A stretch of 6,427 nt of DNA from NCBI GenBank assembly GCA_009699825.1, contig WLNM01000062.1, positions 1 to 6,427 of the forward strand, written 5' to 3'. This stretch comes from Actinomycetota bacterium (GTDB lineage: Bacteria; Actinomycetota; Actinomycetes; Nanopelagicales; Nanopelagicaceae). Each line of letters begins with the position of its first letter. Within the stretch, counting starts at the first letter, position 1. Shown here in pieces: positions 1-5,284 of this stretch. The notes under the pieces were generated by a model, which was not told where the DNA came from, made no database searches, and saw only the letters and a list, made by a program, of their open reading frames with translations. Position numbers and translations under genes: made by a program.

Positions 1-11
1 GTAAGTACTTT

Positions 12-39
12 GCACAGGGTCTAATTATTTACTCTGTGC
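12..39 (+). other. Hairpin just before the dprA start
   Basis: A 9-base arm (GCACAGGGT, 12-20) pairs with ACTCTGTGC (31-39) across a 10-base AT-rich loop, with one G-U wobble. There is no T-run after it on either strand, so it is not a textbook intrinsic terminator. It fills the place where a ribosome binding site should be and ends 5 bases before ATG45. It could be the tail of an upstream transcription unit outside the window, or a structure affecting dprA translation. A TANNNT box (TACTCT, 30-35) lies inside the right arm and could be a -10 element, but this is weak. The structure is seen directly; any function is inference. Confidence 0.4.
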
Positions 40-44
40 GGATT

Positions 45-149
45 ATGAATAAGACCACGAAGAAGAGCACAAATCAGAGTATTGGTGCATTTGGCGAAGA
101 AAAAGTCAGCGAATATTTACTTGCTCAGCACTACAAAATAATCGAACGC
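45..149 (+). other. YraN (UPF0102) N-terminal remnant fused to dprA
   Basis: Residues 11-35 of the dprA product, starting IGAFGEE after a short Lys/Thr-rich tail, follow the pattern that opens YraN proteins: a G-A-x-G-E turn, a helix ending in Y-L, then an I-x-x-R strand. The mycobacterial YraN has LGAMGE, then DYL, then RILNR at matching spacing. YraN is a predicted endonuclease-fold protein. Its catalytic part (the GE-D and E-V-K motifs after this point) is absent, so this is a fragment and not a nuclease. In actinobacteria the usual order is yraN, comM (yifB), dprA, so a deletion removing most of yraN, all of comM and the start of dprA would give this arrangement. The similarity was judged by eye from memory of the family; the deletion history is inference. 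Confidence 0.6.
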
Positions 150-920
150 GGTGCTCGCGCAGTTGTTGAAAGAGTATGTGGCGGGGGATATGACCCAGTT
201 AAATATGAACGAATTATCACCAGGATACGAACAATTCGTGCCGAACAAATTCTAGAAAAAATTGGCGCAACAGGTTCTCATTTTATTTATCCGGGTACAG
301 ATGAGTGGCCGGAGTGCCTCGAAGATTTAGCAAGTCCGCCGATAACGCTAATCATTCGAGGCGATGTTGGGCTTCTCAAAAGTTCTCAGTTAGCAATTGT
401 TGGTACACGTAATCCAACTCACTATGGCGTTCGCGTTGCGGGCGATTTTGCCGCCGGGTTTGTAGATCGAGGATGGAGTATTACAAGTGGCGGGGCTTAC
501 GGAATTGATGCAGCAGCACACAAAGGTGCGTTGATTGCAGAAGGTTCAACAATTGCAGTATTGGCTGCTGGAATAGATATCAATTATCCAGCTGGTCATG
601 CTCGATTATTTGCAGAGATTTTAGAATCTGGTGCAATCGTCACAGAAGTCATGCCGGGAGTTAATGCGATACCTTCACGTTTTTTAACACGAAACAGATT
701 AATCGCCGCGCTTTCAAATGCAACATTGGTCGTGGAAGCAGCATTTAGAAGTGGATCACTTCGAACTGCTAGAGATGCCGCAGAATTATTACGACCAGTA
801 ATGGCGATTCCGGGGCCAATTAATTCTCCAACTAGCGAGGGCTGTCATCGGCTAATCGGAGAACGTGCAGCAGAAATCGTAACTTCAGTTAGTGATGCGG
901 TGGAATTCTTAAGCATTTAG
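45..920 (+). CDS. dprA: DprA-family DNA-processing protein, reduced, with a YraN-like N-terminus
   Basis: DprA (Smf) binds single-stranded DNA and loads RecA during natural transformation. The Rossmann-fold core is intact; numbering from ATG45 (291 aa): PGTDEWP at 83-89, IVGTRNP at 118-124, SGGAYGID at 148-155, TEVMPG at about 201-206, FLTRNRL at 213-219, SGSLRTARDA from 236 and IPGP at 255-258. The protein ends right after the core (DAVEFLSI), so the C-terminal winged-helix domain of longer homologues such as the ~390-aa mycobacterial protein is absent. The N-terminal helical domain is also cut short: ARAVVERVC (38-46) resembles the start of DprA, but about 35-40 residues seem missing before KYERI (53-57). 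Residues 11-35 instead resemble the first helix of YraN. ATG45 is preferred over GTG36, which lies in a hairpin arm. No in-frame ATG, GTG or TTG follows until TTG531, inside the core. Era follows after 32 bases, probably co-transcribed. The DprA family call is very secure; activity is uncertain. Confidence 0.9.
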   Translation: MNKTTKKSTNQSIGAFGEEKVSEYLLAQHYKIIERGARAVVERVCGGGYDPVKYERIITRIRTIRAEQILEKIGATGSHFIYPGTDEWPECLEDLASPPITLIIRGDVGLLKSSQLAIVGTRNPTHYGVRVAGDFAAGFVDRGWSITSGGAYGIDAAAHKGALIAEGSTIAVLAAGIDINYPAGHARLFAEILESGAIVTEVMPGVNAIPSRFLTRNRLIAALSNATLVVEAAFRSGSLRTARDAAELLRPVMAIPGPINSPTSEGCHRLIGERAAEIVTSVSDAVEFLSI

Positions 921-952
921 GTTTAATGCTCAGGCAGTGAGAGAATACGGCC

Positions 953-1870
953 ATGAGTGATTTCCGTTCGGGTTTCGTTGCCATTATTGGCCGCCCAAAC
1001 GCAGGCAAATCAACTCTCATTAACGCCTTAGTTGGAAGCAAGATTGCAATTACATCTCATCATCCAAATACAACACGACATGCAATTCGCGGAATCCTCA
1101 ATGGCCCAGATTTCCAAGCAGTATTAGTTGATACACCGGGTGTACATAAGCCAAAGACTTTACTGGGCCAACGCCTCAATGCCGTCGTCGATCACAGCAT
1201 GGATTCAGTTGATGCCATCATCATGTGCTTGCCAGCAGATGAAGATTCTGGTGCGGGAGATGTTTTTATTGCGGCAGAAATTGCAAAGCATCCAAAAGCA
1301 AAGAAGATTGCTGTTGTAACTAAGACTGATTTATTGTCAAAAAAATCTTTGGCTAATCGTTTAGTTGGTATTAATGACTTAGCAAAAGGATTTGTGTGGG
1401 ATGAAATCATCCCTGTATCGGCGGCAATTCATGAACAGATAGATTTATTGGCCGAATTAATTAGCAAGACACTTCCAACGGGACCAGCTTTTTATCCTGC
1501 CGATATGAAAAGTGATCAAGAACAAAGTCAAATCATTTGCGAACTTATTCGCGAAGCAGCTTTGCGCGATGCTCTGCAAGAGTTACCGCATTCAATTATG
1601 GTCACAATTGATGAGATGTCAGAAAGAGAAGAAAAAGGCAGCCGTCCATTTTTTGATATTCATGCGACTATCCACGTTGAAAGAGATTCACAGCGTGCAA
1701 TTTTGCTTGGCCACCAGGGTTCGAGATTAAAAGATATTGGAACACGTTCTCGCGCGGACATCGAACGAGCAATAGGCGCAAAGGTATTTCTTGGTTTACA
1801 TATTAAAGTGTCTAAAGAGTGGCAACGCGATTCTAAGATGCTTGAAAAGTTAGGTTTTGGAGAAAACTAA
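953..1870 (+). CDS. era: GTPase Era
   Basis: Era is an essential GTPase that binds the 3' end of 16S rRNA and helps 30S subunit maturation. All expected parts are present in 305 residues, the usual length. In the GTPase domain, G1 is GRPNAGKST at 13-21, G2 is PNTTR at 38-42, G3 is DTPG at 60-63, G4 is TKTD at 123-126 (the form seen in actinobacterial Era rather than NKxD), and G5 is VSA at 155-157. The C-terminal KH RNA-binding domain has its loop as GHQG (253-256), followed by LKDIG and the closing VSKEWQRD...KLGF. ATG953 is supported by the immediate start of the G-domain strand; a weak GAGAG (939-943) lies 9 bases before it. No promoter-like box is evident in the 32-base gap after dprA, so the two are probably one transcript. 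Its stop codon overlaps that of the convergent transporter gene. Confidence 0.97.
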   Translation: MSDFRSGFVAIIGRPNAGKSTLINALVGSKIAITSHHPNTTRHAIRGILNGPDFQAVLVDTPGVHKPKTLLGQRLNAVVDHSMDSVDAIIMCLPADEDSGAGDVFIAAEIAKHPKAKKIAVVTKTDLLSKKSLANRLVGINDLAKGFVWDEIIPVSAAIHEQIDLLAELISKTLPTGPAFYPADMKSDQEQSQIICELIREAALRDALQELPHSIMVTIDEMSEREEKGSRPFFDIHATIHVERDSQRAILLGHQGSRLKDIGTRSRADIERAIGAKVFLGLHIKVSKEWQRDSKMLEKLGFGEN

Positions 1871-2736
1871 ACTTTAGCTGTTGGTTTTCGACTGGCAAAG
1901 TATGAGCCAACCAAAACCATTGGTAAACCAACCATAATCCCTAGAGTGATTGGTTCGGACAAAATAATTACACCAAGTAACACAGCAAAGGCTGTGTTGA
2001 TATAGGTCACCAATGATGCACGTGCAGGACCAATATCTGCCATGACGGTAAAGAAGATTACGAAGGCAAGTGCCGTACACAAGACTCCCAAGCCCACGAT
2101 GCTCCACACCGCATTGATTGGAATAGCACCACTTGGCCATTGCACATAAGCAAAGGGTGCAAAGAAGATTGCTGAAATCGCCATAGATGCACCGTTGAGT
2201 GCAATACCTGACACTCCAGGTAATTTTTGAGTAATCATATTAACCGCGTATGCATAGAGCATTGCTGCCAGTAAAACCATAAAAATTGATTTGATAGAAC
2301 TGTTGCCAGTAATACTTTCAATTCCAACCAGAGCGACAAGTCCAGCAAAGCCAAAGACTAAACCAAACAACCGAGTGCTGTGCCAGACAGTTTTATCGCC
2401 ATTAACCGATGCGAAAATAGTTGACCAGATTGGAACGGTTGCAACAAGTAAGCCAGCAAGTCCTGATGTAATATTTTTCTCGGCAGATGAGATCAAATAC
2501 CAAGGGCCGATCATTTCAGCTGCAGCGTATGGGATTACGTATTTCCACCCTTTGAAAATTGCGCGTAAGCCACCTTGTTTAAGAGCAATTGGGATAAGTA
2601 ATGCAGCACCAATGACAACACGGCCAAAAACGATAACAGAGGGCGTGAAAGTATCGATAGCAACTTTCATAAATAAGTACGGAATACCCCATAGCAAACC
2701 AACGAATAAAAATAAAGTAAGTGAGCGACGACTCAA
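1867..2736 (-). CDS. DMT-superfamily (EamA) permease
   Basis: A 289-residue inner-membrane protein of the drug/metabolite transporter superfamily, made of two EamA repeats of five helices each. Hydrophobic segments lie at about 5-22, 32-52, 65-85, 90-110, 122-141, 148-167, 178-197, 210-232, 240-256 and 262-282. The opening LLWGIPYLFMKVAID is the typical first EamA helix (WG...F...K.A), and the second repeat ends with the usual glycine-rich last helix and a basic tail. Members export or import amino acids, nucleotides, sugars or other small metabolites; the substrate cannot be read from sequence. The start is TTG at 2736, chosen because GGTGATT just upstream can act as Shine-Dalgarno and the first helix starts at residue 5. 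The xylB stop is only 4 bases upstream, so translational coupling is likely. ATG at residue 23 would cut into helix 1. Overlap with the era stop is 4 bases. Confidence 0.88.
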   Translation of the reverse strand: MSRRSLTLFLFVGLLWGIPYLFMKVAIDTFTPSVIVFGRVVIGAALLIPIALKQGGLRAIFKGWKYVIPYAAAEMIGPWYLISSAEKNITSGLAGLLVATVPIWSTIFASVNGDKTVWHSTRLFGLVFGFAGLVALVGIESITGNSSIKSIFMVLLAAMLYAYAVNMITQKLPGVSGIALNGASMAISAIFFAPFAYVQWPSGAIPINAVWSIVGLGVLCTALAFVIFFTVMADIGPARASLVTYINTAFAVLLGVIILSEPITLGIMVGLPMVLVGSYFASRKPTAKV

Positions 2737-2738
2737 TT

Positions 2739-2745
2739 AATCACC
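2739..2745 (-). promoter_or_regulatory. Ribosome binding site for the EamA gene
   Basis: On the minus strand GGTGATT (2745 to 2739) matches the GGUGAU part of the anti-Shine-Dalgarno complement and ends 2 bases before the TTG start (4 bases if only GGTGA is counted). It overlaps the xylB TGA stop codon, so ribosomes finishing xylB would lie on it. This supports the TTG start and coupling of the two genes. The short spacing makes it modest evidence. Confidence 0.45.
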
Positions 2746-4150
2746 AATTCTCTGTCTTATCGCGTAATACACGATATTGATCGATTACATGTGGTGTTGC
2801 TTTTTCCGTCACACTTGCAACAGTACCTAAATTCCAACGGGGAATTGTCGATCCGCCAAGGAGTGCCCATGCTGCTTGTTTAGCAGCGCCATCTGCAACA
2901 TATTCACCAGCCGGCGGAATCAATACTTCGCGACCAAAGAGTGCACTTGCAATGGGAGCAACGGCAGGATTTTTCGCAGCACCACCGATAAGCAGAATTC
3001 GTTGAACTTTAACTCCGAGTTTTTCTAATGCATCGACAGCATCGACTAATCCGCAGAGCATTCCCTCAATCATGGCTCTCGCAATGTCTGCGCGATTTGA
3101 ATTGGCTAAGTTCATTCCACTAAATACTCCCTTGGCATTCGGACGATTTGGTGTTCGTTCTCCTTCGAAATATGGCAAGAGTGAAAGTCCGTGTGCTCCA
3201 GCATCAGCAGTTAACGCAAGTTGTCCTACTTCATCATGTGAAATTCCGAGAATCCGCGTTGCTGCATCAAGAATTCGCGCAGCATTAAGAGTGCACACAA
3301 GAGGCAAGAATTGCCCTGATGCATCTGCAAAACCAGCAACCTGACCGCTTGCATCATGTGTTGGAATTTTCGAAACTGCAAAAGCTGTGCCACTTGTTCC
3401 AAGTGAGACGATGACATCTCCAGGTTCTGCTTGTAGTCCAAGGGCAGCACCTGCGTTATCTCCAGCACCGCCTGCAATTGGGACTCCCGATGTAGTCGTT
3501 CCACCGAATTCGCCAGGTTTGATAATTTTCGGAAGCACATAATCTCCGTCGTGGCGCAGTGCTAATTTTAAAATGTCATCGCGATAGTGCGATGTTGTTG
3601 GATCAAAGTAACCAGTACCGGATGCATCACTTGCATCAGTAAATAATTTTGCAAAATCTTTGCCACCTTGCATTTGCCATGACAACCAATCGTGGGGAAG
3701 TGCAATAGATGCAACTTTTTTGGCATTTTCTGGTTCGTTATCTGCCATCCATCGAAGTTTTGATGCTGTAAATGCCGCAACAAGAACAGAGCCAACTTTG
3801 CGTGCAGTTTCGGCATCACCACCCAATTCTTTATTAAGGTCCAAGGCTGCGCGCGCAGAGCGCGTATCATTCCAAAGAAGAGCCTCGCGAATTACATTGC
3901 CATCGGAATCAAGTGCAACCATTCCATGTTGCTGACCGGCAATTGAAATCGCATCTACATCTTCGAGGCCACCAGCTTCATTGATTGCGCTATCGAGTGC
4001 GTCTTTCCAAATTCGTGGGTTAATTTCCGTGCCATCTATGTGGCTTGCCCGACCCTGGCGAATAAGTGCACCGGTATTGGCATCACGTATAACCACTTTT
4101 ACTGATTGGGTAGATGAATCTACGCCCGCAACTAATTTCGAGTTAGCCAT
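2741..4150 (-). CDS. xylB: Xylulokinase
   Basis: An FGGY-family kinase of 469 residues that phosphorylates D-xylulose to xylulose 5-phosphate with ATP in the cytoplasm, feeding the pentose phosphate pathway. Motifs: the phosphate-binding DSSTQS at 11-16; GQQHGMV at 72-78, characteristic of xylulokinases; LLWNDTRS at 91-98; LPHDWL at 151-156; DASDASGT at 172-179; the catalytic-base region GAGDNAG with Asp231; LGTSGTAF at about 250-257; LLPYFEGERTP near 323-333; and the ADP-binding LLIGGAAKNP near 386-395 plus the EYVADGAAKQAA helix near 418. Length is close to E. coli XylB (484). ATG4150 starts three residues before the first strand (KLVAGVD) and has no Shine-Dalgarno; a -10-like box 6 bases away suggests a leaderless mRNA. 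The transporter gene follows directly. No xylose isomerase is in the window. A related pentulose specificity cannot be fully excluded. Confidence 0.93.
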   Translation of the reverse strand: MANSKLVAGVDSSTQSVKVVIRDANTGALIRQGRASHIDGTEINPRIWKDALDSAINEAGGLEDVDAISIAGQQHGMVALDSDGNVIREALLWNDTRSARAALDLNKELGGDAETARKVGSVLVAAFTASKLRWMADNEPENAKKVASIALPHDWLSWQMQGGKDFAKLFTDASDASGTGYFDPTTSHYRDDILKLALRHDGDYVLPKIIKPGEFGGTTTSGVPIAGGAGDNAGAALGLQAEPGDVIVSLGTSGTAFAVSKIPTHDASGQVAGFADASGQFLPLVCTLNAARILDAATRILGISHDEVGQLALTADAGAHGLSLLPYFEGERTPNRPNAKGVFSGMNLANSNRADIARAMIEGMLCGLVDAVDALEKLGVKVQRILLIGGAAKNPAVAPIASALFGREVLIPPAGEYVADGAAKQAAWALLGGSTIPRWNLGTVASVTEKATPHVIDQYRVLRDKTENW

Positions 4151-4156
4151 GGGTGA

Positions 4157-4162
4157 AGGCTA
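4157..4162 (-). promoter_or_regulatory. -10 box of a leaderless xylB promoter (candidate)
   Basis: On the minus strand TAGCCT (4162 to 4157) fits the actinobacterial SigA TANNNT pattern. Six bases follow before the A of the xylB ATG at 4150, which is the right distance for transcription to start on that A. There is no purine-rich Shine-Dalgarno in the stretch between. No convincing -35 box is present, as is common in this phylum. It shares two bases with the pfkA box on the other strand. Confidence 0.5.
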
Positions 4163-4166
4163 GACT
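4161..4166 (+). promoter_or_regulatory. -10 box of the pfkA promoter (candidate)
   Basis: TAGACT fits the TANNNT -10 pattern and would start transcription near 4172-4173, giving a leader of about 45 bases before ATG4217. No good -35 lies 17 bases upstream. An alternative TTGACC at 4180-4185 would need a -10 lying on the Shine-Dalgarno, which is unlikely. The position between divergent genes supports a promoter here. Confidence 0.5.
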
Positions 4167-4203
4167 GTGCCAGTCAGCGTTGACCAATCTCAGACAATTT
4201 TTT

Positions 4204-4208
4204 AGGAG
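4204..4208 (+). promoter_or_regulatory. Shine-Dalgarno of pfkA
   Basis: AGGAG lies 8 bases before ATG4217. It is the only canonical Shine-Dalgarno in the window and fixes the pfkA start. Confidence 0.8.
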
Positions 4209-4216
4209 TTTTCTAG

Positions 4217-5242
4217 ATGCGCATCGGTGTTTTAACAGGTGGCGGAGATTGTCCTGGACTGAACGCAGTAATACGTGCGGTAGTTCGCAAAGGTGTAAAA
4301 GAATATGGTCACGAATTTATTGGATTCCGTGATGGCTGGAAAGGACCTCTTGAAGGTTTGACAATGCCATTGAATTTAGAAGCAACTCGCGGGATTCTTC
4401 CGCGTGGAGGAACAATTCTTGGTTCATCTCGCACCAATCCATTTAAAATTGAAAATGGCGTAGAAAAAATTAAAGAGAATTTATCAAAGATGGGCATTGA
4501 TGCCCTGATCGCGATTGGCGGAGAAGACACACTCGGTGTTGCAACAAAACTTGACGCACTTGGTGTCAAGGTAATCGGTGTTCCAAAAACCATTGATAAT
4601 GATTTAAATAATACTGATTACACATTTGGATTCGATACATCTGTGAACATTGCTGTTGAAGCGATTGATCGCTTGCACACTACTGCAGAGTCGCATCACC
4701 GAACGTTAATTGTTGAAGTAATGGGTCGTCACGCTGGCTGGATTGCTCTGCACTCCGGTCTTGCAGGCGGCGCAACGTGTATTTTGATTCCAGAAATTCC
4801 ATTCTCAGTAGACAAAGTTTGCCAATGGGTTGAGTCTCGATACAAGTCGCATTTTGCACCAATTATTGTTATTGCAGAAGGTGCAATTCCACAAGAAGGA
4901 GACATGATTACTAAGGATCAAACACTTGATGCTTTTGGTCACGTAAAACTCTCTGGAATTGGTGATTGGCTCGCAGAACAAATTGAAGCTAAGACTGGTA
5001 AAGAAGCACGCACATCTGTGCTCGGTCATATTCAACGTGGTGGAACACCGACTGCATTTGATCGCGTTCTTGCTACTCGCTTCGGACTGCACGCGATTAC
5101 AGCGGCTCACGAAGGAGACTGGGGCAAGATGGTTGCACTTCATGGCACCAATATTGTCCGAGTGCCACTTGCTACTGCGACTGAGAAACTCAAAACAGTT
5201 GATCCAGCCCTCTACAAGGAAGCTGAGATTTTCTTCGGTTAA
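4217..5242 (+). CDS. pfkA: 6-phosphofructokinase, probably PPi-dependent
   Basis: A phosphofructokinase family A enzyme of 341 residues that phosphorylates fructose 6-phosphate to fructose 1,6-bisphosphate. Motifs: GGGDCPGLN at 8-16; PRGGTILGSSR at 62-72; GGEDT at 101-105; PKTIDND at 123-129 with the catalytic base Asp127; the substrate residue Arg162; MGRHAGW at 169-175; and GHIQRGG near 270-276. Position 104 is Asp, where ATP enzymes have Gly, and position 124 is Lys, where the E. coli enzyme has Gly. In this family Asp104 plus Lys124 goes with pyrophosphate as phosphoryl donor, as in the Amycolatopsis enzyme, which makes the reaction reversible. The Streptomyces ATP enzyme has GGEGT here. 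Start ATG4217 has an AGGAG 8 bases upstream. It is divergent from xylB with closely packed promoters, and a small hairpin follows the stop. Family is certain; the donor is inferred from two residues. Confidence 0.96.
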   Translation: MRIGVLTGGGDCPGLNAVIRAVVRKGVKEYGHEFIGFRDGWKGPLEGLTMPLNLEATRGILPRGGTILGSSRTNPFKIENGVEKIKENLSKMGIDALIAIGGEDTLGVATKLDALGVKVIGVPKTIDNDLNNTDYTFGFDTSVNIAVEAIDRLHTTAESHHRTLIVEVMGRHAGWIALHSGLAGGATCILIPEIPFSVDKVCQWVESRYKSHFAPIIVIAEGAIPQEGDMITKDQTLDAFGHVKLSGIGDWLAEQIEAKTGKEARTSVLGHIQRGGTPTAFDRVLATRFGLHAITAAHEGDWGKMVALHGTNIVRVPLATATEKLKTVDPALYKEAEIFFG

Positions 5243-5257
5243 TTCGCCTGCGCGAAT
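5242..5257 (+). terminator. Small hairpin after pfkA, possible weak terminator
   Basis: ATTCGC (5242-5247) and GCGAAT (5252-5257) form a perfect 6-base stem with a 4-base loop, starting on the last base of the pfkA stop codon. No T-run follows, so termination would be of the weak, U-less kind sometimes proposed for actinobacteria. It lies 15 bases before the candidate -10 box of the next gene. Confidence 0.35.
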
Positions 5258-5271
5258 AGACCAAAGTTCTC

Positions 5272-5277
5272 TACCCT
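5272..5277 (+). promoter_or_regulatory. -10 box of a leaderless DAHP synthase promoter (candidate)
   Basis: TACCCT fits TANNNT and is followed by 7 bases before the A of ATG5285, so transcription could begin on the start codon itself. The bases between are pyrimidine-rich with no Shine-Dalgarno. No -35 box is evident. Confidence 0.5.
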
Positions 5278-5284
5278 TATCCCT

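Noticed and set aside
36..44. GTG36 as the dprA start
   Set aside because: It lies inside the hairpin arm and adds only three residues; ATG45 fits the usual start of YraN-type proteins. It cannot be fully excluded.
1882..1925. Inverted repeat TGGTTTT / AAAACCA and the palindrome ACCATTGGT after era
   Set aside because: The arms are short and lie within the end of the transporter coding region (Val-Leu-Val-Gly codons), with a long loop; not convincing as a terminator.
2291..2740. 149-codon open frame on the plus strand
   Set aside because: It is fully antisense to the transporter gene, is low in recognisable motifs, and has no ribosome site; it is a shadow of a hydrophobic coding strand.
3848..3857. 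10-base palindrome TGCGCGCGCA
   Set aside because: It is explained by Ala/Arg codons inside xylB and has no related copy nearby.
4180..4208. TTGACC plus TAGGAG as a -35/-10 pair for pfkA
   Set aside because: The spacing is 17 bases, but the -10 part would be the Shine-Dalgarno itself and lacks the final T, leaving almost no leader before ATG4217.
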